From NCBI GenBank assembly GCA_905210845.1, contig CAJLYG010000066.1:1-13920 (forward strand): a stretch of 13,920 nt of DNA. Reading direction: 5' to 3'. Below are positions 6,563 to 13,236 of the stretch, piece after piece. Below the pieces are notes generated by a model. That model worked only from the letters and a program-made list of their open reading frames with translations. It was not told the origin of the DNA and did not search any database. Made by a program: the position numbers and the translations under genes. This DNA is from an uncultured Prevotella sp. (GTDB lineage Bacteria > Bacteroidota > Bacteroidia > Bacteroidales > Bacteroidaceae). Within the stretch, counting starts at the first letter, position 1; every line of letters begins with the position of its first letter.

Positions 6563-7612
6563 ATGAAATACTCCTTGATCATTCCTGTTTACAATCGCCC
6601 AGATGAGGTGGATGAGTTGCTTGGCAGCTTGGTCACGCAAACCTTGCGGGACTTTGAAGTCATCATCGTTGAGGATGGCTCTTCCGTTCCTTGCGAAACG
6701 GTATGCAAGAAATACGAGGGAAAACTGGACCTGAAGTATTTCAAAAAGCAAAACAGTGGACCGGGGCAAAGCAGGAATTACGGAGCTGAACGAGCCCAAG
6801 GGACATTCCTGATCATATTGGACTCTGACGTTGTCTTGCCAACCGGATATCTGAAGGCTGTTGACGAAGAGCTGACAAGGGAACCGGCAGATGCTTTCGG
6901 TGGCCCTGACCGCGCACATGAATCTTTCAGCGACACGCAAAAGGCCATCTCCTACTCCATGACCTCATTTTTCACGACAGGAGGGATACGCGGCGGGAAG
7001 AAGAAACTGGACAAGTTCTATCCCCGGTCATTCAATATGGGTATCCGAAAGGATGTATATGTCCGGTTGGGCGGCTTCTCCAAGATGCGCTTCGGAGAAG
7101 ATATCGACTTCTCCATCCGGATCTTCCAGGCAGGCTGCCGCTGCCGCCTGTTCCCTGAAGCATGGGTGTGGCACAAGCGGCGCACAGATTTCAGGAAGTT
7201 CTTCCGGCAAGTCTACAACAGTGGAATTGCGAGAATCAACCTCTACAAGAAATATCCTGAATCACTGAAGGTGGTCCATCTCCTTCCTATGGTCTTTACC
7301 GTAGGAGTCATCGCCCTCATCCTTCTCTTCCTCTTCGGTGCAGGTGTGACAGTCTTTGCCTCCGCTTCGCAGGCGAAAGACATGGGATGCGCCTGCATGG
7401 GGCTGTCGCTCCTTCCCCTGATTCTCTATTCCTTGCTGATCCTCGTCGACTCGTCCCACAAATACAAAAGCATAAAGATCGGGCTGCTCAGCATCCGAGC
7501 CGCTTTTACGCAGCTCATCGGCTACGGCCTGGGGTTCATCTCCGCCTGGTGGAAGCGCTGCATCCTGGGCAAGGATGAGTTCCATGCGTTCGACAAGACC
7601 TTTTACAAATAA
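6563..7612 (+). CDS. Family 2 glycosyltransferase with C-terminal membrane segments
   Basis: A 349-residue GT-A-fold glycosyltransferase that transfers a sugar from a nucleotide-sugar donor, probably to a lipid-linked or cell-surface glycan at the cytoplasmic face of the inner membrane. It starts YSLIIPVYNRPDEV with VEDGSS at 36-41 (nucleotide binding). ILDSDV at 85-90 holds the metal-binding DXD (87-89). GEDIDFSIRI at 178-187 gives the catalytic-base ED pair, and FRKFFRQVYNSG follows in the place of the QXXRW region. Three hydrophobic segments (about 240-266, 276-296, 308-330) anchor the C-terminus. I use the ATG at 6563: the open frame extends back to a TTG at 6500, but that stretch runs through the efp terminator. 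No promoter is evident in the short gap upstream. radC follows 19 bases later. Donor and acceptor cannot be told from sequence. Confidence 0.9.
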   Translation: MKYSLIIPVYNRPDEVDELLGSLVTQTLRDFEVIIVEDGSSVPCETVCKKYEGKLDLKYFKKQNSGPGQSRNYGAERAQGTFLIILDSDVVLPTGYLKAVDEELTREPADAFGGPDRAHESFSDTQKAISYSMTSFFTTGGIRGGKKKLDKFYPRSFNMGIRKDVYVRLGGFSKMRFGEDIDFSIRIFQAGCRCRLFPEAWVWHKRRTDFRKFFRQVYNSGIARINLYKKYPESLKVVHLLPMVFTVGVIALILLFLFGAGVTVFASASQAKDMGCACMGLSLLPLILYSLLILVDSSHKYKSIKIGLLSIRAAFTQLIGYGLGFISAWWKRCILGKDEFHAFDKTFYK

Positions 7613-7631
7613 CAACCAAAACCTTTCTGTC

Positions 7632-8318
7632 ATGCAAAAACTAAGTATTAACCAATGGGCAGAAGAAGACAGGCCCCGTGAAAAACTCTTAGCCATGGGA
7701 GCTGAGAACCTCACCAATGCAGAGCTCTTGGCCATCCTCATTGGTTCTGGCTCTTCCGATGAAAGTGCCGTAGAGCTGATGAAACGTGTGCTCATCGACT
7801 ACCATAATAACCTGAATGCGTTAGGGAAGGCGTCGGTATCCGAACTTCTATCCTACAAAGGACTCGGTCCCGCCAAGGCCGTGACCATCCTGGCCGCATG
7901 CGAGTTGGGAAAACGGCGGTCGAAGGAGAAAGCCATGGAGAGACAGAGCATGGGCTCTGCCATGGACATCTACAACTACATGCACCCCATCATGCAAGAC
8001 TTGGACGTGGAAGAAGCGTGGATCCTAATGATGAACCAAAACTACGGACTGATCAAAGCCGAGAGAATCAGCCATGGAGGTATTACGGAAACAGCCGTCG
8101 ATGTCAGGGTGATCATGAAATCAGCCATCATGAATAATGCCACCGTCCTGGCTCTCTGCCATAACCATCCGAGCAATAACGCACGCTCCAGTTCTGACGA
8201 TGACCGACTGACACAACGCATAGAGAAAGCTTGCAATATCATGAGAATCTATTTCCTCGACCACGTCATCATCACCGATGGGCGTTATTACAGTTATCGT
8301 GAACAGGGTCGCCTTTGA
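7632..8318 (+). CDS. radC: RadC-family JAB/MPN-domain protein
   Basis: A 228-residue RadC/YeeS-type protein. Despite the name its role is unsettled; the original link to DNA repair was withdrawn. The N-terminal part (about 5-95) carries helix-hairpin-helix-like sequence (LTNAELLAILIGSG, then LLSYKGLGPAKAVTILAACELGKRR split over 72-96). The C-terminal MPN domain (about 105-228) has the metalloprotease-like motif HNHPS at 177-181, with Ser187 and Asp190 at the spacing of the family's HxH...S..D set. The usual GD-x-x-P after HNHPS is replaced by NNARSSS, a mild departure that keeps the metal ligands. I chose the ATG at 7632; the frame stays open back into the end of the glycosyltransferase gene, but MQKLSINQWAEEDRPREKLL is the normal family start. 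It is probably cotranscribed with the glycosyltransferase. Confidence 0.92.
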   Translation: MQKLSINQWAEEDRPREKLLAMGAENLTNAELLAILIGSGSSDESAVELMKRVLIDYHNNLNALGKASVSELLSYKGLGPAKAVTILAACELGKRRSKEKAMERQSMGSAMDIYNYMHPIMQDLDVEEAWILMMNQNYGLIKAERISHGGITETAVDVRVIMKSAIMNNATVLALCHNHPSNNARSSSDDDRLTQRIEKACNIMRIYFLDHVIITDGRYYSYREQGRL

Positions 8319-8337
8319 TCAGAAAATCCCCCAAAGA

Positions 8338-8369
8338 TTTGGAATTTACATCTTTTCCTCGTATCTTTG
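8338..8369 (+). promoter_or_regulatory. Promoter of the DUF59-lpxH unit
   Basis: TTTG (8338-8341) is followed after 20 bases by TATCTTTG (8362-8369), an exact consensus match. Transcription should start around 8376, giving a leader of about 15 bases before the ATG at 8391. The radC stop lies only 20 bases upstream of the -33 element. Confidence 0.8.
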
Positions 8370-8390
8370 CCCAAAGATATCATACGAATC

Positions 8391-8711
8391 ATGACACAAG
8401 AAGAAAAGACAAAGATAGAAGAGAGAATCGTAGACGTACTGAAAACGGTTTACGATCCTGAGATCCCTGTAGACATCTGGAACCTCGGCATGGTTTACAA
8501 GATAGACGTCCAAGACGACGGCACGGTAGACATGGACATGACTTTTACTGCACCCTCTTGTCCTGCGGCAGACTTTATCTTAGAAGATGTCAGGACAAAG
8601 GTCGAAAGCGTTGAGGGAGTGAAGTCCGCGAATGTCAATTTGGTATTTGAACCCGCCTGGGACCAGAGTATGATGAGTGAAGAAGCCAAAGTGGAATTGG
8701 GGTTTGCATAA
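8391..8711 (+). CDS. DUF59/MIP18-family iron-sulfur assembly protein (SufT-like)
   Basis: A 106-residue single-domain protein of the MIP18/DUF59 family, whose members (SufT, PaaD, yeast Cia2) help deliver iron-sulfur clusters to target proteins. The hallmark DPEIPVDIWNLGMVY lies at 22-36. FTAPSCPAADFILED at 52-66 contains the conserved Cys57. NVNLVFEPAWDQSMMSE (81-97) closes the domain in the usual way. The frame extends back to a TTG at 8367, but that codon lies inside the promoter's -7 box, so the ATG at 8391 is the start. The stop overlaps the lpxH ATG by one base (TAATG), a sign of translational coupling. No other suf or isc gene is in the window, so the client proteins are unknown. Confidence 0.88.
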   Translation: MTQEEKTKIEERIVDVLKTVYDPEIPVDIWNLGMVYKIDVQDDGTVDMDMTFTAPSCPAADFILEDVRTKVESVEGVKSANVNLVFEPAWDQSMMSEEAKVELGFA

Positions 8712-9475
8712 TGAAGAACGTATATTTCCTTTCTGATGCCCATCTGGGCTCATTAGCCATCGAGCATGGTCGCACGCAGGAAAGGCGACTGGTCAGGTTC
8801 CTCGACAGCATCAAGGAAAAAGCTGCCGCCATCTACTTGTTAGGAGACATGTTCGATTTCTGGTGTGAATACAAATACGTGGTTCCCAAAGGATATACCC
8901 GTTTCTTAGGCAAGCTATCCGAGCTCACGGACCGTGGCGTGGAGGTTCACTTCTTCACGGGCAACCATGACATATGGGTAGGTGACTATCTGGAAAAGGA
9001 ATGCGGGGTGATCATCCACAAGCAACCCCTGACCACGGAGATCTATGACAAGGTGTTCTATCTCGCCCATGGAGATGGCTTGGGCGACCCGAACAAGGAC
9101 TTCAAGGTTCTCCGTTATGTTTTCCATAACCCTACCTGCCAAGCGCTCTTGCGTTCTATTCACCCCAGATGGGGCATGTGGCTGGGACTGACCTGGGCGA
9201 AGCATAGTCGCATGAAGCATTCGGATGGCAAAGAGCCACCTTACATGGGAGAAGAAAAGGAATATTTGGTCAGATGGACAAAGGAATACATGAAGAGTCA
9301 TCCGGATGTTGACTTCTTTATGTACGGGCACCGGCATATTGAACTTGACCTGATGTTGTCGCACAAGACGCGGATGATGATCTTAGGCGACTGGATATGG
9401 CAGTTTACCTATGCGGTCTTTGATGGAGAGCACATGTTCTTGGAACAATATATAGAAGGTGAGAGCAAGCCATAG
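8711..9475 (+). CDS. lpxH: UDP-2,3-diacylglucosamine diphosphatase (LpxH-like metallophosphoesterase)
   Basis: A 254-residue calcineurin-type metallophosphoesterase. LpxH cleaves UDP-2,3-diacylglucosamine to lipid X and UMP in lipid A synthesis, at the inner face of the inner membrane. The metal-binding set is complete: SDAH at 8-11, GDMFDFW at 45-51, GNHD at 84-87, LAHGDGLGD at 118-126 and GHRH at 206-209. An insert around 140-185 (TCQALLRSIHP, WGMWLGLTWAKHSR) fits the helical lid that holds the acyl chains in LpxH. It overlaps the DUF59 gene by one base and ends in a terminator that includes its stop. Proteins of this group in Bacteroidetes are commonly annotated as LpxH. No other lpx gene is nearby, so the substrate is a family-based inference. 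Confidence 0.88.
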   Translation: MKNVYFLSDAHLGSLAIEHGRTQERRLVRFLDSIKEKAAAIYLLGDMFDFWCEYKYVVPKGYTRFLGKLSELTDRGVEVHFFTGNHDIWVGDYLEKECGVIIHKQPLTTEIYDKVFYLAHGDGLGDPNKDFKVLRYVFHNPTCQALLRSIHPRWGMWLGLTWAKHSRMKHSDGKEPPYMGEEKEYLVRWTKEYMKSHPDVDFFMYGHRHIELDLMLSHKTRMMILGDWIWQFTYAVFDGEHMFLEQYIEGESKP

Positions 9476-9487
9476 CCCTCACCTTTT
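9456..9487 (+). terminator. Terminator overlapping the end of lpxH
   Basis: AAGGTGAG (9456-9463) pairs exactly with CTCACCTT (9478-9485), and the RNA continues TTATCGTTTATTT. The stem encloses the lpxH stop codon at 9473-9475. In the opposite direction the hairpin is followed by CTATATATTG, so it serves mainly the rightward unit. Confidence 0.6.
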
Positions 9488-9492
9488 ATCGT

Positions 9493-10542
9493 TTATTTCA
9501 TTCGCTCAGTCCTGAAGAAGCCATAGCTGTCCAACAGGTATCTTACCTTCCGGGCAGGCACCTCTACCTTTATATTATAGATCGAGGGAGACGCATCCAA
9601 TGAGAGCTGTGCTCCTTTGGGCAACAAGGCAAGATCATCAGCCGAGAGATGGAGATCGGAAACGGTCAAATCATAGCTTCCTTTCTTGGCAAGTTGGTCT
9701 GCTTGGGCATAGTACATGGCCCACATCAGCTTATAGATACCTTGATCGACAGGATATGAGAAATTCGTCTCATGGGGTACATCGGAGAAATAGACATATC
9801 CCCATCTTTCCGGCATGTGCATGTTAATGGCACCCGTAGCGCTCCATACCCAATTTTCTTCCGGGCCTCCCTTCTTGAGCCATTCGACTCGTGAGAAATC
9901 AATACGCCAGCACTTGCCGGCCTTCAACGGATTATCGAAGCTCATGGAGACAGCCTGCCGGGGAATCGCTACCTCTACCGTCCACCCACGATCCTGGTCC
10001 TTGCTATCATTCAAGGTACCCTTCAAGTGGACAGCAGATTTCATGCCTGGGCAATTCCATTGGGTAAAGAACTCCCCTCCCACCCGATACGGGCGATCAA
10101 GCATCAGGTCAAAGACCACATTCCTTGCATTCAACTCGATTTCGAAATAATCCTTCCCATCACCTTCAGGATCGATAAAAATCTCAAAGTCATTGTCATG
10201 ATAGATGATGGTGTCCCTTTGAGTCAGGTGCGCTTGGATATCCGGCTCTTCAAGTTCCGCCCCAATATACACGTAATCATCATCCCAAAGGATCTTGGCT
10301 GCGGTCTTGTATTTAGGCGTGGCAAATCCTTTCCCACTGATATCCTCGAAAGGAGCTGTCCAAGAGGCATTCTCCCAATCCTTTTCATCCAACACGCCAT
10401 CAATTTGAATCGGTCCTGTCAACTTATGAGCGACGTAGGAACGCGGTGTCGTGAGAAAGCGCTCGTATCTCTGCACGACAGACTGTGCCCAAGCGGACAG
10501 GACACAGCACGAGATAATTGCTAATAAAAAATATTTCTTCAT
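9493..10542 (-). CDS. Secreted carbohydrate-binding family 9-like protein
   Basis: A 349-residue exported protein. Residues 1-19 form a Sec signal peptide (MKKYFLLAIISCCVLSAWA, cleavage before Gln20); there is no lipobox Cys at the end. A CBM9-like (DOMON-type beta-sandwich) domain covers about 38-255: IDGVLDEKDWENA at 47-59, ILWDDDYVYIGAELEEP at 84-100, NDFEIFIDPEGDGKDYFEIE at 117-136, GWTVEVAIP at 186-194, RIDFSRVEW at 213-221 and MPERWGYVYF at 243-252. No catalytic domain is recognisable; residues 256-349 are a small extension I do not recognise. CBM9 domains bind reducing ends of glycans in xylanases; in stand-alone Bacteroidetes proteins the ligand is usually unknown. It starts 21 bases after kdgK, with no separate promoter visible, so the two are probably one transcript. 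The final stop faces lpxH across 17 bases. Confidence 0.85.
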   Translation of the reverse strand: MKKYFLLAIISCCVLSAWAQSVVQRYERFLTTPRSYVAHKLTGPIQIDGVLDEKDWENASWTAPFEDISGKGFATPKYKTAAKILWDDDYVYIGAELEEPDIQAHLTQRDTIIYHDNDFEIFIDPEGDGKDYFEIELNARNVVFDLMLDRPYRVGGEFFTQWNCPGMKSAVHLKGTLNDSKDQDRGWTVEVAIPRQAVSMSFDNPLKAGKCWRIDFSRVEWLKKGGPEENWVWSATGAINMHMPERWGYVYFSDVPHETNFSYPVDQGIYKLMWAMYYAQADQLAKKGSYDLTVSDLHLSADDLALLPKGAQLSLDASPSIYNIKVEVPARKVRYLLDSYGFFRTERMK

Positions 10543-10563
10543 ATACGATCAAGTATGACTGAT

Positions 10564-11610
10564 TTATCGTTCAATGCGACCGCTGCCGCCATTTTCTATG
10601 TTGGCGATGATCTCCTCTTCTGTGACGAGATTCTGGTCGCCAGGGATGGTATTCTTCAGTGCACTGGCAGACAAGGCAAAATCAAGGCAACGCTGGTCAT
10701 CATCCTGCCATTTCTCACGAGCATGAATGAAGGCAGCCACGAAAGCATCTCCCACACCCATAGGATCGAGGACAGGACGGATATCGTAGATTCTTGTCTT
10801 GAACAGCCGCCCTTCTGAAAAGAGGATACCGCTCAACGTATGATGCTCTGTGGTAATCTGATTCCGCAAAGCCATAAGCATACGCTTGCATTGAGGGAAT
10901 TGTACCTGCAGCTCCTGGAAATAACGGAGGTAAGCCTCATCATCTAAGTCATAGTCTGCATCCATCGCCTCGAAGGGGATATGGGGCAATCCGGAAGCTA
11001 TCTCCCATTCGTTCTGGTCGCCGAAAATAAAACCACTATACTCCATGAGCTTGTGCAGGGACTTTTGGGCATCTGCGCCTGGATAGTTCCACAGGTTCTT
11101 GCGATAATTGATATCACAGGTAACCTCCACGCCCATCTCGTCTGCTAACTTCACGGCATCCATCGTGGTGTCAAGCGCATCTTGACTGATGGCGCAAGTG
11201 ATGCCAGAGCAATGGAAGATCTTGGCCTCCTCGAAAATTGGCTTCCAGTCTATATCCCCGTGACGAAGCGTGTAAAAAGAAGAATCCTTACGGTCGTAAG
11301 CGACAAGGGAATTGCGCATAGCTGCCGCAGACTCGAAATAATAGGTACCCAAACGCTCACCGCCCCTCACGATATGCGAAGTATCCAAGCCAAATTCCCG
11401 AAGGTGCATCAAAGCAGCTTCACCGATGGCATTATCCGGAACGCGGGTCACATATTCTACCTGATCTCCCAGCGTAGCAAGAGAGACAGCCACATTAGCC
11501 TCCGATCCGCCATAATCGCCCCAAAAGACACGCCCTTGCGACAGTCGGTTGTGCGAAGGTTTCGATAACCTTAGCATGATCTCTCCAAAAGTAATGATCT
11601 TATCTTTCAT
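10564..11610 (-). CDS. kdgK: PfkB-family sugar kinase, probable 2-dehydro-3-deoxygluconokinase
   Basis: A 348-residue ribokinase/PfkB-family kinase. The closest match I recognise is the Bacteroidetes KDG kinase, which phosphorylates 2-keto-3-deoxygluconate from uronate breakdown for the Entner-Doudoroff aldolase. FGEIMLRLSKP at 8-18 and GGSEANVAVSLA at 34-45 form the sugar-binding start (first PfkB signature). DPMGVGDAFVAAF at 282-294 is the second signature with catalytic-base Asp288 and the anion hole; Pro-Met replace the more usual Thr-Gly/Thr-Thr. I chose the ATG at 11610. The frame extends to a TTG at 11664, but those 18 codons run through the gene's promoter. Usually a KDPG aldolase gene is adjacent in Bacteroidetes; here a CBM9-like gene follows instead. 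Fructokinase or another sugar-acid kinase is possible. Confidence 0.82.
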   Translation of the reverse strand: MKDKIITFGEIMLRLSKPSHNRLSQGRVFWGDYGGSEANVAVSLATLGDQVEYVTRVPDNAIGEAALMHLREFGLDTSHIVRGGERLGTYYFESAAAMRNSLVAYDRKDSSFYTLRHGDIDWKPIFEEAKIFHCSGITCAISQDALDTTMDAVKLADEMGVEVTCDINYRKNLWNYPGADAQKSLHKLMEYSGFIFGDQNEWEIASGLPHIPFEAMDADYDLDDEAYLRYFQELQVQFPQCKRMLMALRNQITTEHHTLSGILFSEGRLFKTRIYDIRPVLDPMGVGDAFVAAFIHAREKWQDDDQRCLDFALSASALKNTIPGDQNLVTEEEIIANIENGGSGRIER

Positions 11611-11633
11611 GATGATACCTTTCCTAACAGATG

Positions 11634-11664
11634 CAAAGATACTGCTTTCTTTCCAAAGAAGCAA
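11634..11664 (-). promoter_or_regulatory. Promoter of the kdgK-CBM9 unit
   Basis: Reading leftward, TTG (11664-11662) is followed after 20 bases by TATCTTTG (11641-11634). The -7 box is exact; the -33 box is CTTG and not TTTG. The transcription start should be near 11627, about 17 bases before the ATG. A repeat cluster lies upstream from 11703. Confidence 0.72.
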
Positions 11665-11929
11665 GCATATCTTTTAAGAGTTTGTCTCATATTAGGCATA
11701 AAGTCAACTACTCGAGAAGCAAGAAGGTCAACATGTGCTTTCTGTCAACCTCGTGTCAACCTTTGACAACCTCAAAACAGGTTGCAAGCCCGATAAACAC
11801 TGGGGTTTGACAACCTGTCAACCTTTTCTCAAAAAAAATCACTGTACACTATAAAATTGTTTAGGAAAAGAAAACAACATGGAACACCTTTGGTCTGTGT
11901 TAAGTAGCAGCCGTGCGATTCAATCATAC
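11665..11929. other. Intergenic region upstream of kdgK
   Basis: No gene is supported here. The right half holds an A-run (11831-11838) and AT-rich sequence; the left half holds the CAACCT-type repeats. A 34-codon frame from the ATG at 11879 runs straight through the ackA terminator and is not credible. Confidence 0.6.
11703..11824. repeat. Cluster of GTCAAC/GACAACCT repeats upstream of kdgK
   Basis: The core G(T/A)CAACCT occurs at 11744-11751, 11755-11762, 11765-11772, 11809-11816 and 11817-11824. Shorter GTCAAC copies lie at 11703-11708 and 11727-11732, and one inverted copy, AGGTTG, at 11779-11784. Spacings of 11 and 10 bases between the first three full copies put them on the same face of the helix. 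The last two are adjacent and lie within an imperfect palindrome at 11804-11823 (GGTTTGACA, ACC, TGTCAACC). It looks like a set of protein-binding sites 40-160 bases upstream of the kdgK promoter. Confidence 0.65.
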
Positions 11930-11974
11930 AAAAAAAGAGGATGCATCATAAAACGTAATGATGATACACCCTCT
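11930..11974 (-). terminator. Intrinsic terminator of the pta-ackA unit
   Basis: Arms at 11936-11949 (AGAGGATGCATCAT) and 11961-11974 (ATGATACACCCTCT) form a 14-bp stem with two G-U pairs in the leftward RNA. It is followed by seven T's (11936-11930). It lies 22 bases past the ackA stop. Confidence 0.9.
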
Positions 11975-11996
11975 TCACTATGATATAAATAATCCT

Positions 11997-13202
11997 TTAT
12001 TTCTTGAGGCCTTGCACCAATTCCATGGTATCGCGTGCAATGACGATCTCCTCGTCTGTCGGGATCATAACGACCTTAACCTTAGAATCATCAGCAGAAA
12101 GGATTTGTTCCTTGCTGCGGACATGGTTGCGTTCCCTGTCCATCTTCACTCCTAAGTAGTCAAGTCCCTCGCAAGCATCCCAGCGGACACCTTCCTGGTT
12201 TTCACCGACTCCTGCCGTCCAAACGATAATATCAACGCCATTCATCGCAGCAGCATACGCACCAATGTATTTTTTGATTCGATAGTTGTACATCTGCAGG
12301 GCGAGGTGAGCACGCTCATTACCCTCATTATCCGCATTTTCGATATCGCGCATATCAGAGCTCATTCCCGTAATGCCCAACACACCACTTTCCTTATTCA
12401 AGAAATCAGCCATCTCCTGGGGTGTCTTGTGCAACTTATCCATGAGATAAGTAACAGCCGACGGATCGATATCTCCCGAGCGACTACCCATCATCAGACC
12501 TGCCAACGGAGTCAATCCCATGGACGTATCAATGACCTTACCATATTTGACAGCAGCGACAGAGGCACCATTCCCGATATGACAGGTGATAATCTTCTGT
12601 GTTTTAATATCTACGCCCAAGAATTCGCATACACGTTGGGAAACATAACGATGGCTGGTCCCATGAAAGCCATACCGACGAACGTGGTACTTTTCATATA
12701 GCTCATAAGGAACAGCATAGAGATAAGCATAAGGAGGCATTGTACTGTGGAAGGCATTGTCAAAGACAGTTACCTGAGGTACATTTGGCATCAAGGCATC
12801 AACAGCACGGATACCACGCAGATGACCGGCATTATGGACTGGTGCAAGATCAATCAGGCTTTCAATGCCCTTTTCCACCTCTGGAGTCACAATGCAACTC
12901 TGCTCAAAGAGGTCACCACCCTGCACGATACGATGCCCAACTGCATCAATCTCATCCAAGCTCTTGATGGCGCCAATCTCTGGATCCAAAAGGCATTTGA
13001 ACACAAGAGCCACGCCCTCCTTATGGGTAGGAAGCGGAGACTCTATTTTCTTTTTATCTCCATTGGGGAGCTTCACCTTAATGAACGAGCCATCAATGCC
13101 GATGCGTTCCACGCCACCTTGTGCCAGGACTTTCTCCCCATCCATATCATATAACTTGTACTTAATGGATGAACTTCCGCAGTTTAAAACTAAGATCTTC
13201 AT
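11997..13202 (-). CDS. ackA: Acetate kinase
   Basis: A 401-residue cytoplasmic acetate kinase that converts acetyl phosphate and ADP to acetate and ATP, the energy-yielding last step of acetate fermentation. The sequence starts MKILVLNCGSSSIKYKLYD. The residues known from the Methanosarcina enzyme are in register: Asn7, Arg91 (GHRIVQGG), Asp148 (VFDNAFH), His180 (YGFHGTSH), Arg241 (GSRSGD) and Glu384 (PTDEE). HIGNGASVAA (208-217) and TAGVGEN (329-335) are the phosphate and adenosine loops. I chose the ATG at 13202. The frame extends to 13283, but that part overlaps pta by 47 bases and adds 27 unrelated residues. It follows pta by 34 bases, has no promoter of its own that I can see, and ends in a strong terminator. 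Confidence 0.97.
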   Translation of the reverse strand: MKILVLNCGSSSIKYKLYDMDGEKVLAQGGVERIGIDGSFIKVKLPNGDKKKIESPLPTHKEGVALVFKCLLDPEIGAIKSLDEIDAVGHRIVQGGDLFEQSCIVTPEVEKGIESLIDLAPVHNAGHLRGIRAVDALMPNVPQVTVFDNAFHSTMPPYAYLYAVPYELYEKYHVRRYGFHGTSHRYVSQRVCEFLGVDIKTQKIITCHIGNGASVAAVKYGKVIDTSMGLTPLAGLMMGSRSGDIDPSAVTYLMDKLHKTPQEMADFLNKESGVLGITGMSSDMRDIENADNEGNERAHLALQMYNYRIKKYIGAYAAAMNGVDIIVWTAGVGENQEGVRWDACEGLDYLGVKMDRERNHVRSKEQILSADDSKVKVVMIPTDEEIVIARDTMELVQGLKK

Positions 13203-13236
13203 TTCTTTTTCTACTGTTTTGGTGTTAATAATGTGG

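Noticed and set aside
8391..9487. Possible defence or novel accessory island around the DUF59/lpxH genes
   Set aside because: Both genes are conserved housekeeping families with normal promoters, and there are no mobile-element or composition signs.
11611..11664. A longer KDG kinase start at a TTG
   Set aside because: The extension contains the TATCTTTG promoter box, and the ATG at 11610 gives the family's normal start.
11879..11983. A 34-codon plus-strand frame beginning MEHLWSVLSSSR, with AGGAAAAG upstream
   Set aside because: Its second half is the ackA terminator hairpin and there is no consensus promoter, so it is most likely chance.
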